NCBI RefSeq assembly: GCF_020103725.1
Contig: NZ_JAHXBG010000020.1
Coordinates: 124,001 to 188,000, forward strand
DNA length: 64,000 nt
Reading direction: 5' to 3'
Source: Hyalangium gracile
GTDB lineage: Bacteria > Myxococcota > Myxococcia > Myxococcales > Myxococcaceae
The notes under the pieces are model-generated. The model saw only the letters and a program-made list of their open reading frames with translations. It did not search any database and was not told the origin of the DNA. Shown here one piece after another: positions 42,672 to 53,541 of this stretch; within the stretch, counting starts at the first letter, position 1, and each line of letters opens with the position of its first letter. The position numbers and the translations under genes were made by a program.

Positions 42672-43042
42672 AGACGGTCCTCCTCGTCGACGACGAGCAT
42701 GCCATTCTCGATGCGCTGTCCGGCATCCTCGAGGACGAGGGTTTCCGGGTGGTGACGGCCGGCAATGGCCGCGAGGCGCTCGCCCGGATGGAAGAGGCCA
42801 GGCCGGACGTGGCGCTCGTGGACGTGATGATGCCGGTGATGGACGGGCGCGAGCTGCTGCGCGAGCTGCAGGCCCATGAGCGCTGGCGCACCGTGCCCGT
42901 GGTGCTGATGAGCGCCGTGCCCCGCGCCATCCTCACCCGCGACGCGCCCATCACGTGCGACGACTTCTTCCAGAAGCCGTTCGACTTGTGGAAGCTCATC
43001 GACCGGCTGCGCGAGCTGGCCGGTTCGGACGACTCGCACTGA
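42668..43042 (+). CDS. Stand-alone response regulator receiver, module 1
   Basis: The 124-residue protein is a single REC domain with acidic pocket Asp-8/Asp-9, phospho-accepting Asp-52 (VDVMMPVMDG), switch residue region LMSA and Lys near 103 (FQKPFD). There is no output domain, as in CheY. The GTG start overlaps the KaiC-like stop, so it should be phosphorylated by an unlinked kinase and act on, or with, the KaiC-like ATPase. Confidence 0.92.
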   Translation: MKTVLLVDDEHAILDALSGILEDEGFRVVTAGNGREALARMEEARPDVALVDVMMPVMDGRELLRELQAHERWRTVPVVLMSAVPRAILTRDAPITCDDFFQKPFDLWKLIDRLRELAGSDDSH

Positions 43043-43065
43043 GCCCGGGCCGCCGAGGCCCTGGT

Positions 43066-43731
43066 TCAGGGAACGTCCATGTCCATATAGGCGCGCCGCG
43101 CCGGCACCGAGTAGAAGTGGCCCTCGGGCAGCACGTAGGCGGTGAGCCGGCCGCCGTAGACGCAGCCCGAGTCCAGCCCGTAGGCGTGGGGGTGGCGCTG
43201 GAGCCGGCGCACCGCATCGTGCCCGAAGAGGACGAGCTCGGGCCCGGGCCACCTGCTGGCCCAGGGCTCCCCGTCCTCCACGCGCTTGGAGGGCTTTCCG
43301 TCGGCGGAGATGCTGCGCAGGTTGAGCAGGTGCTCCTGGCGCTGCTCCCTCAGGGCCACGCCCGGCACCAGCCCGGCGTGGACGGCGAGCGCGTTGAGCT
43401 CCGGCAGGCGCATGTAGAGGGGGCGGGACTCGAGGTACTTCCAGTCCTCGGGGCCCAGGGTGTCGAGCACGCGCTGGTGCTCGGGCTTGAGCCTCTTGCC
43501 GGGCTTCTGGTGCCCGTGGTGCCAGCGCAGCACGTGCTCGTCGTGGTTGCCGCGCACGGCCAGCAGGCCCCGCTCGCGCGCCCGCGCCACCACCCCGGCC
43601 GAGTCCGGGCCCTTGGCCACCAGGTCCCCCAGCAGCACCACGCGCTCGCCTGGCTGCCAGCCGCACTCCTTCAGGAGCGCATCCAGCTCGTCGGCGCAGC
43701 CGTGCACGTCACCGATGAACAGCGTCCGCAT
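43066..43731 (-). CDS. PPP-family metallophosphatase (ApaH/serine-threonine phosphatase type)
   Basis: The 221-residue protein has the PPP signature in order: GDVHG (7-11), GDLVAKGPDS (35-44) and GNHDEH (61-66), plus a later HAGLVPG and GHD motif. It may hydrolyse diadenosine polyphosphates or dephosphorylate proteins; the ApaH-like GNHD form fits either. The ATG at 43731 follows AGGAAG. It is convergent with the receiver gene (23-bp gap). Confidence 0.9.
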   Translation of the reverse strand: MRTLFIGDVHGCADELDALLKECGWQPGERVVLLGDLVAKGPDSAGVVARARERGLLAVRGNHDEHVLRWHHGHQKPGKRLKPEHQRVLDTLGPEDWKYLESRPLYMRLPELNALAVHAGLVPGVALREQRQEHLLNLRSISADGKPSKRVEDGEPWASRWPGPELVLFGHDAVRRLQRHPHAYGLDSGCVYGGRLTAYVLPEGHFYSVPARRAYMDMDVP

Positions 43732-43881
43732 CCGCCACTTCCTGTCACGCGGAGGTGAGGGCCCCTCGCCGTGGGTGAGTCCCTCGACATGCCGGAACGT
43801 CTCTCCGTGCACTCACCGGGAGGAGATGTTACCTGCCTGCCGCGCACTCGGGCAGCTGGAAGCCGCGGGGCCTTCGAGCCC

Positions 43882-43897
43882 TGGCACTGGCGTTGCT
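43882..43897 (+). promoter_or_regulatory. Sigma-54 promoter of alanine racemase
   Basis: TGGCAC and TTGCT with GG and GC exactly 10 nt apart match the -24/-12 consensus fully. The predicted start (about 43908) lies 50-70 nt before the racemase start codon. An imperfect inverted repeat (GGTGAGG/CCTCGCC, 43754-43770) about 120 bp upstream could bind an enhancer-binding protein. Confidence 0.75.
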
Positions 43898-43976
43898 GGT
43901 AAGAGCGGGAGGCCCGCCGGGTGCGGGCAGCGGGCCACGGCAGGCCCTGGAGGTGAATGTGGTGGAGCACGGCGGC

Positions 43977-45173
43977 ATGGCAGGTGGCTTCTCGGCCTGC
44001 GCTTCCTGGCTGGAGCTGAGCGCGTCGGCCCTGCGGCACAACGTGGAGGTGTTCCGGGCGCTGGAGGCCGCCGTGGGCGGGGGGCCTCGGCGGACGTTCG
44101 GCGCGGTGCTCAAGGGCAACGCGTACGGGCACGGCTTCCGGGAGATGCTGCCGCTGGTGCACCCGCTGGCGGACGTCCTCTACCTCATCACCCCCCAGGA
44201 CGGGCTGGCGGTGCGGGCCTTCGAGCGGGAGCGCGGGCTGGCGCCCCGGCAGGTGCTCGTCATCGGCGCCATCGCGCCGGAGGAGGCGGTGGCGCTGGCG
44301 CGCGAGGGCGTGGACGCGGTGGTGGCGGACCTGTCGTGGCGGGAGGCGGGGGCGGCGCTGCGCGCGGCCCGGCTGGAGCGCCCCCTGCGGGTGCACGTGC
44401 ACATCGACACGGGCCTGGGGCGCGAGGGCTTCACGCTGGAGCAGATTCCCCGGGACACGGGGTTCCTGGCCGAGTACCGGGACGTGTTCGAGCTGGTGGG
44501 GGTGCTCAGCCACTTCTCCAACACGGAGGACGTGACGGAGCAGGCGTACGCGCTGGCGCAGCTCGAGGCCTTCGAGGCGGGGCTGGCCCGGCTGGTGGCG
44601 CAGCTCTCCCCGGCGCGGCCTCCGCAGCGGCACATCGCCGCCAGCGCCGCGAGCCTGGTGCTGCCTCGCGCCCGGTACGAGGCGCTGCGGGTGGGCATCT
44701 CCTTATATGGACTGTGGCCCTCGCCGGAGACGCGGCTGTCGGCGCGGCTGGTGCTGGGCGAGGTGCCCGCGCTGCGGCCGGTGCTCTCGTGGCGCTGCGG
44801 GAGCCAGGTGGTGAAGTGGCTGCCGGCGGGCAGCTACGTGGGCTACGGGTGCACCTACCGGTGCTCGGAGCCCACGCGCATCGCCGTGCTGCCGGTGGGG
44901 TACTTCGACGGGTACCCGCGGCTGGTGTCGGGCAAGGCGCACGTGCTGGTGAACGGGCGGCGGTGCCCGGTGCTGGGGCGCGTGATGATGAACCACCTCA
45001 TCGTGGACGTGACGCGGGCCGCGGCGGACGAGCGGCCGGTGACGGCCACGCTGCTGGGGCACGACGGGGATGAGTCCGTGTCGGCCGAGGCGCTGGCGGG
45101 CTGGGCGCAGACCATCCACTACGAGGTGGTGACGCGGCTGGGCGCGCACCTGCGGCGGGTGGTGGTGGACTGA
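43977..45173 (+). CDS. alr: Alanine racemase
   Basis: The 398-residue PLP enzyme interconverts L- and D-alanine for peptidoglycan. The PLP lysine is Lys-46 (in VLKGNAYGHG). The second catalytic tyrosine lies in the VGYGCTY segment near 285. LPVGYFDGYPR and GRVMMNHLIVDV are standard family blocks. The start may be ATG 43977 or GTG 43959, since both have GGAG-type ribosome sites. It is the only gene here with a clear sigma-54 promoter, so D-alanine production may be tied to nutrient or developmental signals. Confidence 0.93.
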   Translation: MAGGFSACASWLELSASALRHNVEVFRALEAAVGGGPRRTFGAVLKGNAYGHGFREMLPLVHPLADVLYLITPQDGLAVRAFERERGLAPRQVLVIGAIAPEEAVALAREGVDAVVADLSWREAGAALRAARLERPLRVHVHIDTGLGREGFTLEQIPRDTGFLAEYRDVFELVGVLSHFSNTEDVTEQAYALAQLEAFEAGLARLVAQLSPARPPQRHIAASAASLVLPRARYEALRVGISLYGLWPSPETRLSARLVLGEVPALRPVLSWRCGSQVVKWLPAGSYVGYGCTYRCSEPTRIAVLPVGYFDGYPRLVSGKAHVLVNGRRCPVLGRVMMNHLIVDVTRAAADERPVTATLLGHDGDESVSAEALAGWAQTIHYEVVTRLGAHLRRVVVD

Positions 45174-45189
45174 CGCTGGCGCCCCTCGC

Positions 45190-45969
45190 TCAGGCGGCCT
45201 CGGCCACGTCCTCCAGGCACTCGTCGGTCAGCGATTGGATCTGCCCGATGACGACCATGCAGAGCAGCGCGCCGACGGTGAGGAGCACCTGGGACGTGAA
45301 GCTGGCGAGCAGCGCGGAGACGAGCAGGAGCGGCTCCGCGCCGAGGGAGAGGAAGAGGTACTCCTTGATGAGCCAGGTGATGACGCCGAGCACCCACGCC
45401 GTCCACCACGCCGTCACCGCCGCGCCCGTCTTCGGCGAGCCTCCGAGGCTTCGGCGCAGGCCGCGCATCACGAGGTACGGATCATAGAGGTGGGCCAGGG
45501 GGATGAACCACCAGGCCACGGCCCACGCGGGCGTCGTCCCGGGGGCCAGGCCCAGTAGCTTCGCGGTCCTCACGGCCAGGTGCAGCCACCGCAGGAAGAA
45601 GAAGGCCGACAGCACGGTGGCCAGGCCCACCGACACCGTGAGCATCCGGGAGAGGCGCTCATAGGTCATGAAGGCGTCCACCGGCGCCATGCCTCCATCG
45701 AGCTTGGAGATGAGCCAGCCGCTGAGCGTGGCCCCGAGCGTCATGCTCAGCGCCACCAGGCCCAGCGACCACCGCGTCAGGCTGCCGCGACCGCGCAGCG
45801 AGGGGAGCTCCCGGAGCTGGCGGTACTCGCAGGCGGCGCAGAAGTCGCCCCACGTCTCGCAGCGGGCGCACACGAAGCGCCCGCATCGGGAGCACGTCCC
45901 CACCGGCTTGAAGGTGGGGTGCGTGGGGCAGGCGACCTGGAGCGCCATCGCGGGAGCGGCGGAAGTCAT
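45190..45969 (-). CDS. DUF4328-like membrane protein with N-terminal zinc ribbon
   Basis: The 259-residue product starts with a Cys-rich B-box-like segment (about 14-48, eight Cys plus a CPTHP motif) that could bind two zinc ions. Six hydrophobic helices follow, with the AWAVAWWFIPLAHLYDPY stretch typical of DUF4328. Function is unknown. The zinc part would be cytoplasmic. Convergent with alr (16-bp gap). Confidence 0.8.
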   Translation of the reverse strand: MTSAAPAMALQVACPTHPTFKPVGTCSRCGRFVCARCETWGDFCAACEYRQLRELPSLRGRGSLTRWSLGLVALSMTLGATLSGWLISKLDGGMAPVDAFMTYERLSRMLTVSVGLATVLSAFFFLRWLHLAVRTAKLLGLAPGTTPAWAVAWWFIPLAHLYDPYLVMRGLRRSLGGSPKTGAAVTAWWTAWVLGVITWLIKEYLFLSLGAEPLLLVSALLASFTSQVLLTVGALLCMVVIGQIQSLTDECLEDVAEAA

Positions 45970-46067
45970 CAGCGCGTCACGTCTCCGCCGGGATTATGGC
46001 GCAGGTGGCGAGATGGTTCACACTGCCCGCATGCGGGCGTGCGGCCCCCGGAGACGATGGAGCGCGT

Positions 46068-46562
46068 CTACTTCGCCTGGGAGACCTTGTTGGCCGTGCC
46101 GGTGTTGTCCACCTTGGGCTTCTTGGCACCGCCCACCGCGCGCTTCCAGGTGACGGAGTTGCTGGTGCCGGTGACCTCGATCTTGCCTACGCCGTCCACC
46201 GCGACCTTGTTCGAGCTCCCCGTCACCTCCACGCTCTTGCAGTCGCCGGTGATGGTGAAGTCGTTCGAGGAGCCGCTGATCGACACCTCGGTGTTCCCCG
46301 TGCAGGAGAGCGTGCCCTTCCTGCCGCTGTCGGCGATGTCGATCTCCGACTCCGAGGTGCTGGTGGTGGCGCTGTCCGTGTCGTCATCGTCGTCATCGTC
46401 CGCCTGGACGTTCACGCTGCCACCCTTCACGTCCACCTTGTTGCCGCCGGACTGCACCTTGACGCTGCCGTCCTTGCCGACCTGGACGGAGCTCTGCGCG
46501 CTCGCCGTCATCGCCAGACACACGGTGAGCCCGATGACCGCGGAACGAATCGCCTTCGACAT
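46068..46562 (-). CDS. Exported DUF3060-type beta-repeat protein
   Basis: The 164-residue product has a signal peptide (1-22), an acidic run of seven Asp (about 55-61) and short beta repeats with SSN and TGTSN turns (about 90-150). These are typical of DUF3060 proteins, which probably form a small right-handed helix. The Asp run could bind calcium. Function is unknown. Confidence 0.8.
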   Translation of the reverse strand: MSKAIRSAVIGLTVCLAMTASAQSSVQVGKDGSVKVQSGGNKVDVKGGSVNVQADDDDDDDTDSATTSTSESEIDIADSGRKGTLSCTGNTEVSISGSSNDFTITGDCKSVEVTGSSNKVAVDGVGKIEVTGTSNSVTWKRAVGGAKKPKVDNTGTANKVSQAK

Positions 46563-46593
46563 GATGTGACCCCCTCTTGGAGTGAAGCCGGGG

Positions 46594-47562
46594 TTATACT
46601 CCGGGCGCGGGCGGCGTGAACTTCCAGCGGCGATGCAGCCACAGCCACTGGTCCGGATACTGACGGATGATGCGCTCGAGCCCCGCGGTGACGAGCGCGG
46701 TGTGCTCGGTGATGGGGTCCTTGCCCTCCTCGGGCGGCGGGGGAGGGATGGGGCCCTCGATGTGCACGCGCATGCGCGGACCGTCTCTCACGCCCATCAC
46801 CACCCAGGCAGGCACTCCGGTGCGCTGGGCCGCCACCGCCATGGCCGGAGTGGTGGACGCCAGCTTGCCGAAGAACGGCACGAAGACGCCTTTGCTCGGG
46901 ATGGCCTGGTCCAGCAGCATGTAGACGCTCTCGCCCCGGCTGATGGCATCCACCGTCTCCTGCACGGCGCCGCGCGGGTAGATGAGGCCGGCGCCCGCGC
47001 GCACCCGGTTCTCCGCGATGCGCATGTTGAGCGCGCCCTTGAGCGGGCGCACCAGCGCGTTGAGCGGCACGCCGCGGTGGATGAGCACCTCGCCGAGGAT
47101 CTCCCAGTTGCCGAAGTGCGCCGTCACCAGCAGCGCGCCCTTGCCCGTGGCCAGGTGCGCCTGGAGCGCCAGCCAGGCCTCGCGGCCCACCACCTCTTCC
47201 TGCTCCCAGTCCGGCGGCATCCGGTCCCGATCCGCCAGGGCCTCGAGCACCGCGCGCGCCATGGTGATGTAGGTACCGCGAACGATGGCGTGCCGCTCCG
47301 CCTCGGTGCGCTCGGGCATGGCGAGGGCCAGGTTCTCCAGCGCGACGCGGCGCCGGATGCCCAGCGTGTAGGCCAGTCCGCCGATGAAGCGCGTGAGGCG
47401 CTCGCGGGTGTTGCGGCTGAGGCCAGCGACCCAGCGCAGCACGAGGTTGGCCAGGAAGCCGGTGATGGGGCCGGGCGGCTCGCCGATGATGCGGCGCAAG
47501 TGGGGCGACGTCAGCCGGATGGGATGGACCGCAGGGGCTGGCACGGTTGCGGGCGAGGACAC
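46594..47562 (-). CDS. LpxL/HtrB-type lysophospholipid or lipid A acyltransferase
   Basis: The 322-residue protein has an N-terminal helix and the acyltransferase motif HFGNWE near 148-153 (the HX4E catalytic pair), followed by GVPLNALVRPLKGALN, RGAVQETVDA and the late DQWLWLHRRWK block of the LpxL family. It would add a secondary acyl chain to lipid A or a related lipid at the inner membrane. The GTG at 47562 was chosen because GGAG lies 8 nt ahead. The frame continues upstream into repeat A2, which is unlikely to be coding. Confidence 0.88.
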   Translation of the reverse strand: MSSPATVPAPAVHPIRLTSPHLRRIIGEPPGPITGFLANLVLRWVAGLSRNTRERLTRFIGGLAYTLGIRRRVALENLALAMPERTEAERHAIVRGTYITMARAVLEALADRDRMPPDWEQEEVVGREAWLALQAHLATGKGALLVTAHFGNWEILGEVLIHRGVPLNALVRPLKGALNMRIAENRVRAGAGLIYPRGAVQETVDAISRGESVYMLLDQAIPSKGVFVPFFGKLASTTPAMAVAAQRTGVPAWVVMGVRDGPRMRVHIEGPIPPPPPEEGKDPITEHTALVTAGLERIIRQYPDQWLWLHRRWKFTPPAPGV

Positions 47563-47878
47563 GGCGGCGCACTCCACACCGAAGCGGACTGGCGGGCAAG
47601 GGTGGTCCACGCGAGCCAGGGAGGTACCCTGTGATTGGACCGGTCCCCAACTGGTATGACAGGCAGACCAGTTCGGCCGGGGTGCGCGCGGACCGGTCCC
47701 CAACTGGTATGACAGGCAGACCAGTTCGGCCGGAATTTGCCCGGCAGGAGGGCGGGCCTGACGCGGGGGGCGGACTCAGCGGGCGACACCTCCCCGCGAC
47801 GCTCTGAGTTGATGCCCTGTTGACCCGGTTGTGATGCCATGCCACACGGGCGGACCCTCACCGGATAGGAGACCCCCC
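47563..47878. other. 316-bp divergent gap filled by repeat A2
   Basis: Between the acyltransferase and the aminopeptidase lies the family-A repeat with an internal tandem duplication (about 47613-47790). The last 60 bp before the aminopeptidase hold its ribosome site and nothing else evident. Confidence 0.7.
47613..47790 (+). repeat. Dispersed intergenic repeat, family A, locus 2, with internal duplication
   Basis: First stem CAGGG-AGGTA-CCCTG (47617-47631). The AACTGGT/ACCAGTT stem occurs twice (47649-47673 and 47702-47726), each with loop ATGACAGGCAG. About 44 bp around the stem are identical between the two units, at a 53-bp period. The family tail (CGGCAGGAGGGCGGGC) follows. Confidence 0.75.
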
Positions 47879-50629
<2,751 letters not shown>

Positions 50630-50641
50630 CGAGGTCGCTCG

Positions 50642-50678
50642 CCCCCGGGGCGCTCGCGTCGTCTCGGGAGCCCGGGGG
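50642..50678 (+). terminator. GC hairpin after the aminopeptidase
   Basis: CCCCCGGG (50642-50649) pairs with CCCGGGGG (50671-50678). It lies 13 bp past the stop codon. Confidence 0.45.
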
Positions 50679-50689
50679 AATGGGGCGTA

Positions 50690-50708
50690 GCACTCTCGCG
50701 GAGAGTGC
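50690..50708. terminator. 8-bp hairpin with GCG triloop
   Basis: GCACTCTC and GAGAGTGC pair perfectly. Together with the previous hairpin it probably ends the aminopeptidase transcript, or it may be an operator for the next gene. Confidence 0.45.
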
Positions 50709-50774
50709 GGGCGGCCCGTCATCGGGAACCTTCCCTGCCTCCTGGTGTGTTTCCCAGATAGGAGGTCGCGACCC

Positions 50775-51146
50775 ATGACTGCAGGCAGGACGTCCGCCGC
50801 GGTGCGCTTCTGGGATGCGCTTGCGATCACGGCCGCGGCCTCCGCAGCCGCGCTCCTCGCGCCGTCCCCGAGCCTCGCCGCCACGCCGGGCGAGCGCACC
50901 CAGGCCCTGACACCCCTGGAGCAGGAGCTCATCGTCACTCCGGACACGGAGCCCTCCGAGGTCCGCCAGCCCGTCGCCGGCTACCTGCGCCGGACAGAGG
51001 ACGGCTGGTCGCTGGACATGCTGCCAGGGCCCGTGGCCCGGACCGGGCCGCTGCCGGTGCTCACCACGACGGCGGACTCGGCGCCGGAGCATGCTCCCTC
51101 GCTCTCCATCTACCCCTACGCGCCGTTCTTCCGGATCGATTTCTAG
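50775..51146 (+). CDS. Small exported hypothetical protein
   Basis: The 123-residue product has a signal peptide (cut after about 35, SLAA) and a short Pro/Thr-rich mature part ending FFRIDF. No family is recognised. AGGAGG lies 9 nt ahead of the ATG. It precedes the protease-nuclease gene by 78 bp on the same strand. A partnership is possible but not shown. Confidence 0.65.
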   Translation: MTAGRTSAAVRFWDALAITAAASAAALLAPSPSLAATPGERTQALTPLEQELIVTPDTEPSEVRQPVAGYLRRTEDGWSLDMLPGPVARTGPLPVLTTTADSAPEHAPSLSIYPYAPFFRIDF

Positions 51147-51224
51147 ACCGCGCGTCACATCCGCGCCCCCGCCGCTCTACCCGTGGGGCGAGCCCCGCGA
51201 GGGGCTCCGAACGCGGAGGGCGCC

Positions 51225-53534
51225 ATGGCTGAAGTACGGAAGGAAGCAACCTCGCTCCCCTGGTACGAGCGTGTCCAGGGGCAGATTGCTCAGGCCGAGC
51301 GCCGCTACCGGGACCGGCGCCGGGTGCGCGAGGGGGTCGTGCACCAGCTCAAGGACGAGCACCGCACCCCGCTGGAGGTGGACAGCCCGGAGCGCGTCCG
51401 GGCCCGGCTGCGGCGGCTCGGCATCGAGGCCGCCGAGGGCAAGCTGTGCCCGGACACGGCGAGGGTCCGCTCGAGCATCGTCCCCGTCACCGCCGAGCCC
51501 GCGAAGCTGGTGTACGAGCGGGTGCTGGGGCGGAGCGACTTGACCAGCGTGTGCTTCCTGGAGCGCGGGCTCAAGGTGTCGCGCAGCGTGGGGCGGGTGC
51601 GCATCAACGACTCGCGCGGGCGGCTGACGGGCTACGGCACGGGCTTCCTGGTGACGCCTCGGCTGCTGCTCACCAACAACCATGTGCTCTCCAGCGCGGC
51701 GGAGGCCAGCACCAGCCAGATCGAGTTCAACTACCAGTCGGGCATCGACGGCGCCTCGCTGCCCTCGGTGCTCTTCGCGCTGGACCCCGGGGCGCTCTTC
51801 ATCACGGACGCGGCGCTCGACTACACGCTGGTGGCCGTGAGGGAGCAGTCGGCGGATGGCCAGCCGCTGCGCGACTTCGGCTTCAACCGGCTCGTGGAGG
51901 CGCAGGGCAAGGTGCTGCTCGGCGAGTACGTGAACATCATCCAGCACCCCAACGGAGAGCCGAAGCAGCTCGCCCTGCGCGAGAACCAGGTCGTCGATCT
52001 GCTCGATGACTTCTGCCACTACCTGACGGACACCGCGCCGGGCTCCTCGGGCTCGCCCGTCTACAATGACCAGTGGGAGGTGGTGGCGCTCCACCACATG
52101 GGCGTGCCGAAGCGCTCCGAGGATGGACGCCTGCTCACGGTGGAAGGCACGCCCTGGGAGCCGGGCATGGATCCGGCGCTGCTCGCCTGGAAGGCCAACG
52201 AGGGCGTGCGCGTGAGCAGCCTCGTGCGGCACCTGCGCTCGCGCTCCCTGTCCCCGGAGGCGGCCCGGCTGCGCGCGGCGCTGCTCGAGCCCATGGGCGG
52301 CCCCGAGGCCCCCGCCCGCCCGCGCACCGGCTCGCGCAAGCGCACCGCCACGGTCTCGGCCCGGCGCTCGAAGGTGGAGGCGCGGGGGAGCGGCTCGGAG
52401 CTGGCTCCGGAGCCGGATGTCTCCGGGCTGCTGACACAGCGGATGGGTACCGAGGAGCCGTCCATGGAAGGAGGCGCGCCGTCGCGTGAGCCGCGAGAGC
52501 CCTCGCGGGAGGTGAGCCTCGGGGATGGGGCCGCGACGCTCACGCTGCCGCTGCGCCTGAGCATCCAGGTGGACCTGGCGGAAGGCGTCACGCTCGGGAA
52601 GAGCGGCGCCGTGGAGCCACGCCCCGCGCCCGCCCCACGGCCGGCCTCCAGGCGGCGCCCCATCATCGAGGTGACGGCCCACGCGCGGCCGGAGATAGAG
52701 GAGGCGCTCGCCGAGCTGGAGCGCTCGCGGCGTCGGCCCTACTTCGACGAGGCGGCCTCTCGCGCCGCCCAGGAGCGCTACTACGCGGACCTCGGACAGG
52801 AGCCGGACTTCGAGGCGCTCAGCGAGCTGGTGCGAGGCACCCACCGCACGCTGCTGCGCTACGCGCCCATGCGCCAGGTCTACCCGTGGGTGGACCTCCA
52901 GCCGGACGGGATGCTGCGCAGCATCTACTCCGGCAAGGGGTTCGAGCCGGAGGAGTTCATCCGCGAGGACGCGCGCATCGACCAGCTGCGCGGCGAGCGC
53001 TTCCGCGAGCTGCTCACCACCGAGGGCATCCTGGGCGCCGAGGCGATGGCGGCGCGGATGGAGCTGCTGGAGGCGGCGCTGCCATACAACTGCGAGCACG
53101 TGGTGCCCCAGTCCTGGTTCTCCAAGCGCGAGCCGATGCGGGGAGACCTGCACCACCTGTTCGCGTGCGAGTCCGGCTGCAACAGCTTCCGGGGCAACAC
53201 GCCGTACTTCGACTTCCCGGACTTCGAGGAGGTGGAGCGCGAGGAGTGCGGCCGGCGGGTGGCCAACAAGTTCGAGCCCACCCGCGGCAAGGGCGCGGTG
53301 GCGCGCGCCACGCTCTACTTCCTGCTGCGCTACCCGGGGGAGATCAACCGCACCTCCACCGAGTACGAGGAGAGCCGGCTCGCGGTGCTGCTGCGGTGGC
53401 ACGAGGCGGAGCCGCCCTCGCTGTACGAGCGGCACCGCAACGACGCCATCTTCGAGCGCCAGGGCAACCGCAACCCCTTCATCGACCGCCCGGAGTGGGC
53501 CGGGCAGGTGGACCTGCTGGAGGGGCTGGGCTGA
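51225..53534 (+). CDS. Trypsin-like serine protease fused to EndoI-type nuclease
   Basis: The 769-residue protein begins at ATG 51225 (GGAGGG 5 nt ahead) and has no signal peptide. Residues 1-125 are helical. Residues 126-310 are a trypsin-like protease with His-153 (LLLTNNHVL), Asp-199 (ALDYTLV) and Ser-275 (APGSSGSPV). A low-complexity Pro/Arg/Ser linker spans about 335-500. The C-terminal domain (about 520-769) matches endonuclease I: His-625 in NCEHVVPQSWF, DLHHLF with His-643/644, and a following CNSFRGNTP. Both active sites look complete. EndoI enzymes are usually exported and stand-alone; here the nuclease is fused and apparently cytoplasmic, suggesting a regulated effector, perhaps in anti-phage or competitor defence (inference). 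Confidence 0.88.
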   Translation: MAEVRKEATSLPWYERVQGQIAQAERRYRDRRRVREGVVHQLKDEHRTPLEVDSPERVRARLRRLGIEAAEGKLCPDTARVRSSIVPVTAEPAKLVYERVLGRSDLTSVCFLERGLKVSRSVGRVRINDSRGRLTGYGTGFLVTPRLLLTNNHVLSSAAEASTSQIEFNYQSGIDGASLPSVLFALDPGALFITDAALDYTLVAVREQSADGQPLRDFGFNRLVEAQGKVLLGEYVNIIQHPNGEPKQLALRENQVVDLLDDFCHYLTDTAPGSSGSPVYNDQWEVVALHHMGVPKRSEDGRLLTVEGTPWEPGMDPALLAWKANEGVRVSSLVRHLRSRSLSPEAARLRAALLEPMGGPEAPARPRTGSRKRTATVSARRSKVEARGSGSELAPEPDVSGLLTQRMGTEEPSMEGGAPSREPREPSREVSLGDGAATLTLPLRLSIQVDLAEGVTLGKSGAVEPRPAPAPRPASRRRPIIEVTAHARPEIEEALAELERSRRRPYFDEAASRAAQERYYADLGQEPDFEALSELVRGTHRTLLRYAPMRQVYPWVDLQPDGMLRSIYSGKGFEPEEFIREDARIDQLRGERFRELLTTEGILGAEAMAARMELLEAALPYNCEHVVPQSWFSKREPMRGDLHHLFACESGCNSFRGNTPYFDFPDFEEVEREECGRRVANKFEPTRGKGAVARATLYFLLRYPGEINRTSTEYEESRLAVLLRWHEAEPPSLYERHRNDAIFERQGNRNPFIDRPEWAGQVDLLEGLG

Positions 53535-53541
53535 GCGGCGG

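Noticed and set aside
46594-47703. Acyltransferase start inside repeat A2 (47703)
   Set aside because: This would place the repeat core in the protein N-terminus. A GTG with GGAG at 47562 fits the family length.
47649-47726. Start of a CRISPR array
   Set aside because: Only two units, no spacer-repeat alternation, no cas genes, and the same core occurs singly at two other loci.
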